Shown here: positions 13,510-21,038 of the stretch, piece by piece
How the letters are laid out: each line of letters begins with the position of its first letter
How positions within the stretch are numbered: the first letter of the stretch is position 1
Assembly: GCA_016296485.1 (NCBI GenBank)
Contig: JAEDJF010000006.1
Coordinates: forward strand, 1-29,924
DNA: 29,924 nt
Direction of reading: 5' to 3'
Origin: Oscillospiraceae bacterium
GTDB taxonomy: Bacteria > Bacillota > Clostridia > Oscillospirales > Ruminococcaceae
Notes under the pieces: generated by a model
Database searches by the model: none
What the model was told of the DNA's origin: nothing
The model's input: the letters and a program-made list of their open reading frames with translations, nothing else
Made by a program: the position numbers and the translations under genes

Positions 13510-13538
13510 TTGACAAAAGTCGGTTTTTCGGATATATT
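13510..13538 (+). promoter_or_regulatory. Promoter of the D,D-carboxypeptidase gene
   Basis: TTGACA (13510-13515), 17 bp, TATATT (13533-13538). The leader to the ATG at 13595 is about 50 nt. Confidence 0.85.
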
Positions 13539-13594
13539 GTATTTATGGGATTTTGTCCATTTTGGCTTTTTATCAAAAGTAAGGAGAAAACAAA

Positions 13595-14464
13595 ATGTCA
13601 GCTGAAACAAGGTTATACCCCGGTGACCGGGAGCCGAGGGCAATTAAAATCAGAAAGCCCAAGCACACCGCCCGGAACGTTATAATAATCATCGTCGCGG
13701 CGCTGATTGTCGTCGGCGCCGGCGGAGCTTTTGCCTGGATGTATTTCCGAAACGAACCGCCGCTTTTGAGCGGCGCAAACGGCGAAAGCTCTTCCGAAAG
13801 CTCCTCGGAGGAGATTTCGAGCGAGCCGGAACAAATCGAGGAAATCCCGGCGGTTTCCGAACCGGAATCGAAATCGGAACCGAAGCCCGTAGCTGAGGAG
13901 GACCCTATTCCCCGGGACGAATGGTATATGATACTCGTAAATAAGGAAAAACCGCTTCCCGAAGGGTATTCCTTTGAAACAAAGGTCGTTGACGGCTACG
14001 GACACAGCGTTGACGCAAGAATCGCCGGCGACCTTGAAGAGATGTTCACGGCGGGCGAAGCGGAGGGGCTTTCCTTCGCGGTTTACACCGCCTACCGCAC
14101 CACCGAGAAGCAGCGCGAAATCTTCGACGCCGAGGTGAAAAGCCTTGTGGCGGAGGGACTTGACGAGGCGGCGGCGGAAAAGGCGGCGGAGGAATTCGCC
14201 GCAAGACCCGGCACCAGCGAGCACAACACCGGCCTTGCCCTTGACATAGTTTCCGCTTACGGAAGCGCAGACGAAAACAGCGCCGAGGCCAAATGGCTCT
14301 TTGAACACGCCTGGGAATACGGTTTCATCCTCCGCTACCCGAAGGGCAAAGAGGAAATTACCGGCTTTGAGTACGAGCCCTGGCACTACCGCTACGTCGG
14401 ACGCGAACAGGCAAAGCTCATTTTCGAGTCCGGGCTCTGTCTTGAGGAATATCTCGCGCAATAG
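13595..14464 (+). CDS. Membrane-anchored VanY-type D-alanyl-D-alanine carboxypeptidase
   Basis: This 289-residue M15B metallopeptidase would trim the terminal D-Ala from peptidoglycan stem peptides outside the cell. A cytoplasmic basic N-terminus (residues 1-27) precedes one membrane helix (about 28-51). A Ser/Glu/Pro-rich linker (about 55-105) follows, then the catalytic domain. The zinc motif SEHNTGLALD gives H210 and D217, and EPWH gives the catalytic E261 and ligand H264, so the active site is complete. AAGGAG lies upstream of the ATG. It is one of few plus-strand genes, with its own promoter and terminator. A vanA-type resistance context is absent, so a housekeeping wall role is more likely. 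Confidence 0.94.
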   Translation: MSAETRLYPGDREPRAIKIRKPKHTARNVIIIIVAALIVVGAGGAFAWMYFRNEPPLLSGANGESSSESSSEEISSEPEQIEEIPAVSEPESKSEPKPVAEEDPIPRDEWYMILVNKEKPLPEGYSFETKVVDGYGHSVDARIAGDLEEMFTAGEAEGLSFAVYTAYRTTEKQREIFDAEVKSLVAEGLDEAAAEKAAEEFAARPGTSEHNTGLALDIVSAYGSADENSAEAKWLFEHAWEYGFILRYPKGKEEITGFEYEPWHYRYVGREQAKLIFESGLCLEEYLAQ

Positions 14465-14474
14465 TTTAAAGATA

Positions 14475-14511
14475 AAAAAACGGTCTTCCCTTCTCGGGAA
14501 GACCGTTTTTT
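14475..14511. terminator. Bidirectional terminator between convergent genes
   Basis: A 16-bp stem (AAAAAACGGTCTTCCC with its complement) around a 5-nt loop, with A and T tracts on the two sides. It serves the carboxypeptidase gene on the plus strand and overlaps the stop of the nucleotidyltransferase gene on the minus strand. Confidence 0.92.
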
Positions 14512-15128
14512 TATTGTTCATTGAATTTACCTCGAAGGTAGGCTATCCAGTTTTCGAGAGCCGAATAGTCCATTGAGGACAGCGCTTTTTCGTAGAGCGC
14601 CGTTCCGACGGGGTCGGATTTTTTCATCTTCGCTATGGACTTTTTCGGACCGAAATAGTATTCCCCCCGAAGGTCAAAGTAAAGCTCAAGGCTGTCGGTT
14701 AAGAGCCAGTGCCAACGAAAAAGCCCTTCGGCGTCGCCGCGCTTCGCCCGAAGAAGCGTTTTTTCACACCAGCTCATCAGAAATTGATTGTCCTCCCGGG
14801 TCTTTTTCGGGAAATTATCAATATAGTTTACGACCTCGGCTTTCATTTTTTCGCCGAAGCCCTCCCTGTCGATGAGAACTTTGCAGTCGTAAAGCTGGGG
14901 ATAATCCTCGCACTTTATTCCGTGTTCAAACTCGCCGAAGCTGTGGATAAAAAGGTCGAGCATCACGCCACAAACTATTGAGGAATCGTGCGCTTTAGGC
15001 GGGTCATCGACGATTATCATAGCGTCAAAGTCGCTGTTTTCGTTGTTTGAGCCGTCGGCGTAGGAGCCGTAAACTATGAGCACGGCGGGGTCGTAATTTT
15101 GTTTTATATACTCAATTATTTCTTCCAT
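14511..15128 (-). CDS. Nucleotidyltransferase-domain protein
   Basis: This 205-residue protein has an N-terminal DNA polymerase beta-type nucleotidyltransferase fold. The motif VYGSYADGSNNENSDFDAMI gives G21-S22 and the metal-binding D33-x-D35. A third acidic residue may be in MLDLFIHS. A helical C-terminal domain (about residues 105-205) resembles those of aminoglycoside nucleotidyltransferases or HEPN-like partners. The substrate is unknown: transfer of a nucleotide to a small molecule or to a protein or RNA are both possible. AAGGTG precedes the ATG at 15128. The stop overlaps the shared terminator. No antitoxin-like partner is next to it. Confidence 0.82.
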   Translation of the reverse strand: MEEIIEYIKQNYDPAVLIVYGSYADGSNNENSDFDAMIIVDDPPKAHDSSIVCGVMLDLFIHSFGEFEHGIKCEDYPQLYDCKVLIDREGFGEKMKAEVVNYIDNFPKKTREDNQFLMSWCEKTLLRAKRGDAEGLFRWHWLLTDSLELYFDLRGEYYFGPKKSIAKMKKSDPVGTALYEKALSSMDYSALENWIAYLRGKFNEQ

Positions 15129-15170
15129 TTTCGCACCTTATTTTTGCCGCTTTGAAACAAAAACAAAGGG

Positions 15171-16325
15171 TCACGGCTCTTTCACGAATTTTCCGTTCAC
15201 AAGAACGCAAATGGGAACGTTATAGACCGAAAGCGGGTCGCCGTTAAAAACGACGAGGTCGGCGTCCCGCCCGGGAGCTATGGAGCCTATTCTGTCCTCA
15301 AGCCCGAGGATTTTCGCCGGGACGGAGGTTATTGCTCTCACCGCGTCGTCGTGGTTCATTCCGGCGCGGACGGCGACCGCCGCCGAGAGCGGAAGGTATT
15401 TTATCGGCACCTCCGGGTGGTCGGTGCAGATTGCCACCTCGACGCCGGCTTTTTTGAGAATTGCTGCGTTTTCGTCCCGCATATTGGCAAGCTCCGGTTT
15501 TGTGCGAGTCCCTATCATCGGACCGACTATCGCCGGGATTCCCTCCTCCGCAAGCTTTTCGGCGTTAAGATGTCCCTCGGTACAGTGAACGAGCACGGAT
15601 TTGAGCCCGAACTCTCTTGAAATCCTTACGGCGGTAAAAACGTCGTCAACCCTGTGGGCGTGGAAATGCGCCTGTATTTCGCCGGTCAAAACGGCGGCAA
15701 GGGCTTCGCTTTTAATGTCGAACTCCGGCTCGTCCCCATCCTCAGAGGCGGCGCTTTCCGTATCCTTGAGGTATCTTTCCGCTTTAAGAAGCTGTTCGCG
15801 GATTACAGCCGCCGTCGCCATTCTCGTCGCCGGGGACTGGTCCCGCCCGTGGTAGGTGTTCTTCGGGTTTTCGCCGAGGGCAAATTTCATCGCTATTGGC
15901 GATTTTATTATCATTTCATCGACGCAGTCGCCGAAGGTTTTCATAGCGAGCATCTGTCCCGCCACGGGATTCGCGCTTCCGGGACCGGTGACGACGGAGG
16001 TGACCCCCGCTTCCACCGCTTCGCCGAAGCAATTGTCCCTGGGGTTTATGGCGTCGATTGCCCTAAGGTGCGGAGTAGCCGGGTCGGTGTCCTCGTTGCC
16101 GTCGTCCCCCTCGATTCCCGCGCCGTCAGCCCAAAGACCTATATGACAATGGGCGTCAATGAAACCGGGATATATTGTATAGCCCGAAAGGTCGTAGCTT
16201 TCCGGGTCGGCAGGGCAAAACTCCATCGGTCCCACGTCGATTATTTTTTCGCCTTTGACGAGGACGTACCCTTTTTTTATAAAATCGGAACAAGCCGTAA
16301 AAATTTCTGCGTTATAAAAAAGCAC
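15171..16325 (-). CDS. Metal-dependent amidohydrolase family protein
   Basis: This 384-residue protein belongs to the amidohydrolase superfamily (imidazolonepropionase-like branch). Metal-binding residues are visible in GFIDAHCHIG (H59, H61), HFHAHR and VHCTEGH, and the catalytic Asp in ICTDHPEVP. The C-terminal composite sandwich ends with the usual IGSIAPGRDADLVVFNGDPL. The substrate is not known. An insertion of acidic residues (EGDDGNEDTDPATPH) follows the HxH motif. It starts with GTG at 16325, with AAGGAAAG upstream. A TATAAT-like box lies in the short gap after the yabR-type terminator, but no good -35 is seen. Confidence 0.92.
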   Translation of the reverse strand: MLFYNAEIFTACSDFIKKGYVLVKGEKIIDVGPMEFCPADPESYDLSGYTIYPGFIDAHCHIGLWADGAGIEGDDGNEDTDPATPHLRAIDAINPRDNCFGEAVEAGVTSVVTGPGSANPVAGQMLAMKTFGDCVDEMIIKSPIAMKFALGENPKNTYHGRDQSPATRMATAAVIREQLLKAERYLKDTESAASEDGDEPEFDIKSEALAAVLTGEIQAHFHAHRVDDVFTAVRISREFGLKSVLVHCTEGHLNAEKLAEEGIPAIVGPMIGTRTKPELANMRDENAAILKKAGVEVAICTDHPEVPIKYLPLSAAVAVRAGMNHDDAVRAITSVPAKILGLEDRIGSIAPGRDADLVVFNGDPLSVYNVPICVLVNGKFVKEP

Positions 16326-16363
16326 CGCTGTACTTTCCTTTCAAATAAAATTATAACAAAAAC

Positions 16364-16383
16364 GGCGGGGGCAAGCCCCCGCC
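16364..16383 (-). terminator. Terminator after the S1-domain gene
   Basis: The stem GGCGGGGG with a CTTG loop and its complement is followed by GTTTTTGTT on the minus strand. It ends the yabP-yabQ-divIC-S1 cluster. Confidence 0.9.
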
Positions 16384-16410
16384 CCTTAAAGGTCGAAAGT
16401 TCAAGCCGTA

Positions 16411-16866
16411 TTACTGCTTGGAGCGGCGGTTCTGGCTTCCTCTGCGGGTGTCGATGACCCTTTTAAGGTCGCTCATTTTTTCGTCGCTTGACTGTTTGAA
16501 ACGGCTCATCATATCTTCAAAAGAGAGGTTTTCCTGCTGCCTCGGGCGGAACTCAAAGCTGTCCGCTCCTCTTTGGGGCGGCTCGCTTTGGCGGCGGGGC
16601 TGTCTTTCGCGGCGCTCCTCGCGCTGCTCCGGCGGCTCGGCCTGTTTCATTGAAAGACCGATTTTTCCCTCCGGGGATACGGAGATAACTTTTACTTTTA
16701 CCTCCTGCCCCATATGGACGTGCTCTTTGATGTCCTTTACGTAGTTTTTCGCGACCTCGGAAATATGTACCATTCCGGTAGCGCCGTCGCCGATGTCCAC
16801 GAAAACGCCGAAATTGGTAATTCCCGAAACCTTGCCCTCAACAACAGATCCGATTTCAACTGCCAT
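16411..16866 (-). CDS. S1 RNA-binding domain protein (YabR-like)
   Basis: This 151-residue protein has one S1 domain at residues 3-75 (GSVVEGKVSGITNFGVFVDIG, then GMVHISEV and GKIGLSMK). A Pro/Arg/Gln/Glu-rich tail (REERRERQPRRQ) and a short C-terminal helix with basic residues follow. It matches B. subtilis YabR by domain and by its place right after divIC. It probably binds RNA or ribosomes; its precise role is not established. A GAGGGGG purine run precedes the ATG at a slightly long distance. A strong terminator follows. Confidence 0.9.
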   Translation of the reverse strand: MAVEIGSVVEGKVSGITNFGVFVDIGDGATGMVHISEVAKNYVKDIKEHVHMGQEVKVKVISVSPEGKIGLSMKQAEPPEQREERRERQPRRQSEPPQRGADSFEFRPRQQENLSFEDMMSRFKQSSDEKMSDLKRVIDTRRGSQNRRSKQ

Positions 16867-16899
16867 TAAAGAAAAATTTCCCCCTCAAAAATAATTGAC

Positions 16900-17196
16900 T
16901 TAATTGGTGCCCGAAACGTCAATATAGAAATGCTCGTCCGGATAGGCGTAGCCAAGCTTGCTGCGCGCCTGTTCCTCGATGAACTCGTCCGTTCCGTAGC
17001 TGTCCAGCGTTTTTTGAAGCTCCTCGTTTCGTATCAGCTTTTCGGAATACTGCTGGCGAAGGGAATCAAGCTCCGCTTTTTTCTCGGCTATGTTTGCCTG
17101 GGTCGCTATCATCGAGTAGAGGAGATACACTCCGAAGGCAATAACTGCGATCCGAAGCAAAAGATTCTTGTTCTTTTTCGTTTCCTTTGCTTTCAA
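16900..17196 (-). CDS. divIC: Septum formation initiator DivIC/FtsB family
   Basis: This 98-residue bitopic protein of the divisome would link FtsL and FtsQ/DivIB at the division site. It has a Lys-rich cytoplasmic N-terminus (KETKKNKN), one membrane helix (about residues 12-31), a coiled coil (about 33-65, AEKKAELDSLRQQYSEKLIRNEELQK) and a small C-terminal region EEQARSKLGYAYPDEHFY typical of FtsB/DivIC. It starts with TTG at 17196 with AAAGGAG 10 nt upstream, inside the 3' part of yabQ, which it overlaps by 131 nt in another frame. The order yabP-yabQ-divIC-yabR is as in Bacillus. Confidence 0.93.
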   Translation of the reverse strand: MKAKETKKNKNLLLRIAVIAFGVYLLYSMIATQANIAEKKAELDSLRQQYSEKLIRNEELQKTLDSYGTDEFIEEQARSKLGYAYPDEHFYIDVSGTN

Positions 17197-17746
17197 AACT
17201 ATCGGGCTCCTTTCCGGTTTTTCCCCCGCAAAAAGGAAAAACCTTTTTACTGTTTAGACATAAATTATTATACACCTTTGAGCCTTTCTTTTTCAATAGT
17301 TTTTTGCCGCTTGAAAGTCTTTTGGCCAAAATATTTTCAAATCTCCTGCTTTTTTTGCCTAAAAAACCGAGCACCTTCCCAAGAATTTTGAGCACCGGTT
17401 TTATTATCACTCTTTTTACGGTGCTCAAAAGCCGCCGAAGGAGCTTTGCTACGTACATAGTAAGCTTCCCGACGGTGAAGTACCAGGCGGAAAAGCCCGC
17501 AGCTATTCCTATGTAAATATAAAATCTCGGCATACCGAAATTTTTCTCGAGCAGAAATGAAAAAATGAGAAAACCCGCCCAGGCGCAAAAGGCAACATCC
17601 GTTGCGATAAGCGCCTTTTTCCCCGCCGAAAATATCACCCGAAGGCAGCGGACGGCGTCGTAACAGCCGCCGAGAAGAAGCCCGAGCATCAGCGAGCCGA
17701 AAAATATTTCCCATTGGTCGCCGAGAATATCGGTGGTATATATCAT
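17066..17746 (-). CDS. yabQ: Spore cortex biosynthesis protein YabQ
   Basis: This 226-residue membrane protein is needed for cortex formation in sporulating Firmicutes. About four membrane helices occupy the first 105 residues (including FFGSLMLGLLLGGCYDAVRCLR, the family hallmark). A basic region rich in Lys (RRLLSTVKRVIIKPVLKILG) follows. The last 43 residues are read from the same DNA as the start of divIC. That tail is hydrophilic and Ser/Glu-rich and may be dispensable. Its ATG overlaps the yabP stop as ATGA. Expression is expected in the mother cell, from the operon with yabP; I could not identify a sporulation-sigma promoter with confidence. Confidence 0.9.
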   Translation of the reverse strand: MIYTTDILGDQWEIFFGSLMLGLLLGGCYDAVRCLRVIFSAGKKALIATDVAFCAWAGFLIFSFLLEKNFGMPRFYIYIGIAAGFSAWYFTVGKLTMYVAKLLRRLLSTVKRVIIKPVLKILGKVLGFLGKKSRRFENILAKRLSSGKKLLKKKGSKVYNNLCLNSKKVFPFCGGKTGKEPDSFESKGNEKEQESFASDRSYCLRSVSPLLDDSDPGKHSREKSGA

Positions 17747-18021
17747 TTGAATACCCTTGCGAGAATGCCGGCTTTTCTTGAGAGCTTCGCCTGATAGGAT
17801 ACGGAGTCTATCTCCCCCTCCACCGAAAGCTCCCCGCTCTCCTCGGAAAAGCCTATGACTTTAAGGCGGCGACCTTTTACCGTCATCATACTGTCGGAGA
17901 GCATTGCCGAAACGGAATTTTCGTCGAAGCCCTCCACGTCCAGAACGCCCGTCGCTTTGAGCTTCTCTTTCTTTTCCAAAATAAGGCTGTGGGGAATTTC
18001 TCTTTTTTCTTGCTGGGGCAT
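17743..18021 (-). CDS. yabP: Sporulation protein YabP
   Basis: This 92-residue YabP/YqfC-family protein is required for spore morphogenesis, acting with YabQ. The pattern LILEKKEKLKATGVLDVEGFDENSVSA, then GRRLKVIGFSEESGELSVEGEIDSVSY, is characteristic. AAGGAGG lies at good spacing before the ATG at 18021. It overlaps yabQ by 4 nt. A terminator (18082-18108) upstream isolates it, so its promoter must lie in the 60 bp between; no housekeeping promoter is visible there, consistent with a sporulation sigma factor. Confidence 0.93.
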   Translation of the reverse strand: MPQQEKREIPHSLILEKKEKLKATGVLDVEGFDENSVSAMLSDSMMTVKGRRLKVIGFSEESGELSVEGEIDSVSYQAKLSRKAGILARVFK

Positions 18022-18081
18022 CGGTAAATCCTCCTTCTGGCTGCGGCTTTTGATAAAATTCTATGTAACGGGAGATAAAAA

Positions 18082-18108
18082 AATACCGAAGCCGATGGCT
18101 TCGGTATT
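18082..18108 (-). terminator. Terminator after the Asn/Gln-rich small ORF
   Basis: A 12-bp stem (AATACCGAAGCC with its complement) and a 3-nt loop are followed on the minus strand by a T tract. It separates the small ORF from yabP. Confidence 0.9.
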
Positions 18109-18120
18109 TTTTCGGTTTTC

Positions 18121-18270
18121 TCAGTCGCAGTTCTGTGCGGACTGGTTTCTCTTGTTGGAGCCGTTTTTGTTCTGACCGGAATTGTTCTGGCCGGAGTTGG
18201 CTCTTTTATCGTTTTTGTTGTTGGAGGTCTGCTGATTGGAGTTGTTTTCTCTTGAATAATTTTCAGGCAT
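18121..18270 (-). CDS. Asn/Gln-rich 49-residue protein
   Basis: This short ORF starts with ATG at 18270, preceded by ACGGAG at 9 nt, and ends 13 bp before a strong terminator, which supports a real gene. The product (MPENYSRENNSNQQTSNN...) is about one third Asn, with Gln, Ser and Lys making up most of the rest, contains a GQNNSGQNKNG partial repeat, and ends in Cys-Asp. It has no hydrophobic core and should be disordered. Small Asn/Gln-rich proteins of this sort are found in spores of some Clostridia, and yabP-yabQ are next door, but I do not recognise a family. It could be a spore-associated or storage-type protein. Confidence 0.65.
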   Translation of the reverse strand: MPENYSRENNSNQQTSNNKNDKRANSGQNNSGQNKNGSNKRNQSAQNCD

Positions 18271-18348
18271 TGTTTTTTTCTCCGTTCAAAACATTTTTTG
18301 AAAGGGTTTTTACCTCTTTCAGTCATATTTTGCCTCAAAACTCAAGGT

Positions 18349-19209
18349 TTATTCAAAGGTTTGTTTAAAGCCCTCGCCGATTATATGCTTCGACGGAATT
18401 GACATCACAAAGGCTTTCGGGTCGATTTCAAAAACGATTTTCTTGAAATTCGCGAACTGGCGGCTTGGCATTGCGCACATAATAATTTTCTTCGGGGCGT
18501 TCTGATAGCCGCCCTCGCCGTTGATATAGGTTATTCCGCGCTCCAGTTCGTCCATAACGCGGTTTCCTATTTCTTCGTATCTGTCTGAAATGGCGTAGGC
18601 GACCCTTCCCTCGGTGGAACCGTCGAGCACGGCGTCGATGGAATGGTCCGTCGCGTAAACCGAAACGAACGCAAAGAGCACCGCTTCAAGGGTTTTGTAA
18701 TAAATTCCCGCGCCCGCGATAATCAGTATATCAATTATGAGAAGGATTTTCCCAAGGGGAACATGGGGCATTTTCTTTAAAAGCATACGCCCGAGAATAT
18801 CCGTTCCGCCGGTGGTCGATCCCCGAAGAAAGATAAGCCCGAGACCTATTCCTATGGTAACGCCGCCGAAAATCGCCGATAGGAGCATATTATTCGTATA
18901 CTGCGGCAGCACAAAATAGGTTGCGTCGGTTATGACGGTAAGAATTACAAGGGTTCGGAAAGTGTTGAGCATAGTCCTTTTTCCGAGCACGATGAAGCCG
19001 AGAATCAAAAGCGGAATATTGAGAAGAAAGCTCAAAGTACCCACCTGGAGCCCGGTCATTGAGTGGAGCACTGTGGCGATACCGGTGACGCCGCCGGGGG
19101 CAATATCATTAGGCGTTGTGAACACGTTTACGCCTACGGCGTAAAAAAGCGAACCGATAATATCGATACCTATGTCCTTCGCAATATCAAGAGTTTTTTC
19201 CTTTGTCAA
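18349..19209 (-). CDS. YitT family membrane protein (DUF161/DUF2179)
   Basis: This 286-residue protein has five or six membrane helices (DUF161, about residues 12-180, with FYAVGVNVFTTPNDIAPGGVTGIA and FLRGSTTGGTDILG). A C-terminal cytoplasmic DUF2179 domain follows (about 205-280, RGITYINGEGGYQNAPKKIIMC). YitT proteins are widespread in Firmicutes and of uncertain, possibly transport, function. The TTG start at 19209 overlaps the stop of the Mini-RNase III gene as TTGA, implying translational coupling. Confidence 0.93.
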   Translation of the reverse strand: MTKEKTLDIAKDIGIDIIGSLFYAVGVNVFTTPNDIAPGGVTGIATVLHSMTGLQVGTLSFLLNIPLLILGFIVLGKRTMLNTFRTLVILTVITDATYFVLPQYTNNMLLSAIFGGVTIGIGLGLIFLRGSTTGGTDILGRMLLKKMPHVPLGKILLIIDILIIAGAGIYYKTLEAVLFAFVSVYATDHSIDAVLDGSTEGRVAYAISDRYEEIGNRVMDELERGITYINGEGGYQNAPKKIIMCAMPSRQFANFKKIVFEIDPKAFVMSIPSKHIIGEGFKQTFE

Positions 19210-19625
19210 GCTTCCTCAACTCCCTCCGGAAGGTTTTCGGTCATAACCTCAAAAAGTTCATGTATCCGCTCATTTTTTCCGTTAAGGTAAAGCCAGCCGA
19301 AAAGCGATTCGACGCCGGTTGCCTTGCGGTACTCAATGGCGCAGGCGCCCTTCGGCACGTGGGTGGAGCTGGCGTTCCTTCCCCGGAGAAGGATTTCGTG
19401 CTCCTCCTCGGAAAGGAGCGGCTCAAATACGTCGAAAAAATGCGCCTGCGCCTTGGCGCAGACCATTTTCACCGCGAGGCGGTGCAGCTTCCCGACGGGC
19501 ATGGAGCCGTTTCTCAAAAGGTACTCGCGCACGACGGTTTCATAGACCGAATCCCCTATAAACGCCAGCGAGAGCCCGTTGAGGGAAGCGGTAGGTACTT
19601 TTTCTGAGGTTTCAAGCAAAATCAA
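19206..19625 (-). CDS. mrnC: Mini-ribonuclease 3
   Basis: This 139-residue RNase III domain without a dsRNA-binding domain matures 23S rRNA in Firmicutes. The motif LAFIGDSVYE carries the catalytic Asp, and the ending segment EYRKATGVESLFGWLYLNG contains the second acidic cluster. Length is normal for MrnC. In Bacillus it lies beside cysS; here it is coupled to a yitT gene. The start appears to be TTG at 19625, with AGGCGG just upstream, and a promoter at 19659-19687 precedes it. Confidence 0.93.
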   Translation of the reverse strand: MILLETSEKVPTASLNGLSLAFIGDSVYETVVREYLLRNGSMPVGKLHRLAVKMVCAKAQAHFFDVFEPLLSEEEHEILLRGRNASSTHVPKGACAIEYRKATGVESLFGWLYLNGKNERIHELFEVMTENLPEGVEEA

Positions 19626-19658
19626 AACGCCGCCTTTCCAAAGAGGTTTACGGTATAT

Positions 19659-19687
19659 ATTTTATCATTTCGCGGCGCTTTTATCAA
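19659..19687 (-). promoter_or_regulatory. Promoter of mrnC-yitT
   Basis: TTGATA (19682-19687), 17 bp, TAAAAT (19659-19664) on the minus strand. Confidence 0.75.
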
Positions 19688-19743
19688 TATGAATATTTAT
19701 ACCGAAAAGCCCCGGGGTTATGCGCATTTTTTCATTTTACGCA

Positions 19744-19772
19744 AAAAAGCCGCGGATTTTCCGCGGCTTTTT
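19744..19772 (-). terminator. Terminator after the AI-2E family gene
   Basis: A 12-bp stem (AAAAAGCCGCGG with its complement) and a 5-nt loop with flanking A/T tracts, 9 bp past the stop codon. Confidence 0.92.
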
Positions 19773-19781
19773 ATCTTTGTA

Positions 19782-20915
19782 TCAGGGCTTTTGTTCTTTT
19801 GCCGGTCTCAGCTTTCCGGTCCCATCCATATCCTCCCGAAGCAGCCGGTAGATGGCGGAAACTATCGGAACGCCGAGAAGCATTCCGAAAACGCCCATCA
19901 GTCCGCCGCCGACTGTCACGGCGGCAAGGACCCATATTCCGGGAAGCCCAATGGAGGAGCCCACAACGTGGGGATAGATGAAATTGTTCTCAAGATTTTG
20001 AAGAATGATAATGAAAATAATAAAAATCAGCGCTTTGAGCGGAGACTCGGTTAGAATCATAAACGCGCCGACGCCCGCGCCTATCCAGGCGCCCGCCACG
20101 GGAATAAGGGCGGTGAACGCCATAAACGCGCCGATCATCGTTGCGTACGGAAGGCGCAGCAGAAGCATTCCCAGGGTGCAGAGAACGCCGAGAATAACCG
20201 CTTCGGTACACTGACCGACGATGAAACGGTGGAAACAGTCGTCAAGCACGGAAAGAACGTAGCGTATTTTCTCACAGACGGAGGATTTGACGTATCTTTG
20301 CATTACGCGGGAGCTTTGCGCTTTAAGCTTATCTTTATCAAGGAGAAGGTATATCGCGAAGATAAGACCCATTATATACGTCACAACCGCCGACGCCACG
20401 GTGGATACGGTCTGCAAAACGGTGCTCACGATGCTGCCCACGCCGGAGGTGAGAGCTTTTATTATCTGCTCGATTTTCGACTCCCAATCGACGGAGGTCA
20501 AAAGCTCGGCGTAGTTGTCGGAAATGAGGTTATACTCCTCGGCTTTATCCACAAGGAACTCGATTGCTCCGGGGAGCAGGTCGAATATCGTCTTTACGCA
20601 GGAAACAAACTGCGGAAGCACAAGCCATATTATTACGGCAATTATTGCAAGGACCGTTAAAAACGAACCGAGCATACATACCGTTCTCCGGCTTTTGGCG
20701 GCAAAGCCGTCGGTCTTTCCGGGCATATAGTGGCGCTCGTAAAAGCTCATCAGTATATTTACGATATAGGCGAACATAAACCCGAGGACCAGAGGATAAA
20801 ACGCGCCGCAAAGCGCCGCCAGGAAGCTCGCCGCCGTTGACCAGTAGTATATGCACAGGAAAAGGATAAACGCGCTTACGCCGACGCGAAAGCAGCTTTT
20901 CCATTCGATTTTCAT
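19782..20915 (-). CDS. AI-2E family transporter
   Basis: This 377-residue permease of the AI-2E (DUF20) family has about eight membrane helices. A long soluble-looking segment lies in the middle (about residues 115-165, LLPGAIEFLVDKAEEYNLISDNYAEL). The conserved C-terminal block ENNFIYPHVVGSSIGLPGIWVLAAVTVGGGLMGVFGMLLGVP is intact. Members have been linked to autoinducer export or ion/proton antiport; which applies here is unknown. The ATG at 20915 has AAGGTG 6 nt upstream; a TTG 30 nt earlier lacks a ribosome site. It is a single-gene unit with promoter and terminator. Confidence 0.92.
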   Translation of the reverse strand: MKIEWKSCFRVGVSAFILFLCIYYWSTAASFLAALCGAFYPLVLGFMFAYIVNILMSFYERHYMPGKTDGFAAKSRRTVCMLGSFLTVLAIIAVIIWLVLPQFVSCVKTIFDLLPGAIEFLVDKAEEYNLISDNYAELLTSVDWESKIEQIIKALTSGVGSIVSTVLQTVSTVASAVVTYIMGLIFAIYLLLDKDKLKAQSSRVMQRYVKSSVCEKIRYVLSVLDDCFHRFIVGQCTEAVILGVLCTLGMLLLRLPYATMIGAFMAFTALIPVAGAWIGAGVGAFMILTESPLKALIFIIFIIILQNLENNFIYPHVVGSSIGLPGIWVLAAVTVGGGLMGVFGMLLGVPIVSAIYRLLREDMDGTGKLRPAKEQKP

Positions 20916-20952
20916 ATTTTCACCTTGCTTGCCTTTTTTATTCAACAGAATA

Positions 20953-20983
20953 ATTATACACCGTTTTCACCGGATTTTGTTAA
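20953..20983 (-). promoter_or_regulatory. Probable promoter of the AI-2E family gene
   Basis: TATAAT (20953-20958) with TTAACA (20978-20983) on the minus strand, 19-bp spacing, which is longer than ideal. Confidence 0.55.
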
Positions 20984-21007
20984 ATAAAATTCAATTTTTT
21001 AAAAAAT

Positions 21008-21031
21008 CCTCCGCGTTTATTAACGCGGAGG
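21008..21031 (-). terminator. Terminator after obg
   Basis: A 10-bp stem (CCTCCGCGTT, 4-nt loop, complement) is followed by ATTTTTTAAA on the minus strand, 7 bp past the obg stop. Confidence 0.9.
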
Positions 21032-21038
21032 ACTCAAA

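Noticed and set aside
13613..14521. A 302-codon minus-strand open frame
   Set aside because: It is antisense to the D,D-carboxypeptidase, whose promoter, ribosome site and catalytic residues are all visible on the plus strand.
17886..18338. A longer minus-strand open frame overlapping the Asn/Gln-rich ORF
   Set aside because: It runs through a strong terminator and into yabP in the wrong frame, and has no ribosome site; the 49-codon frame inside fits the signals better.
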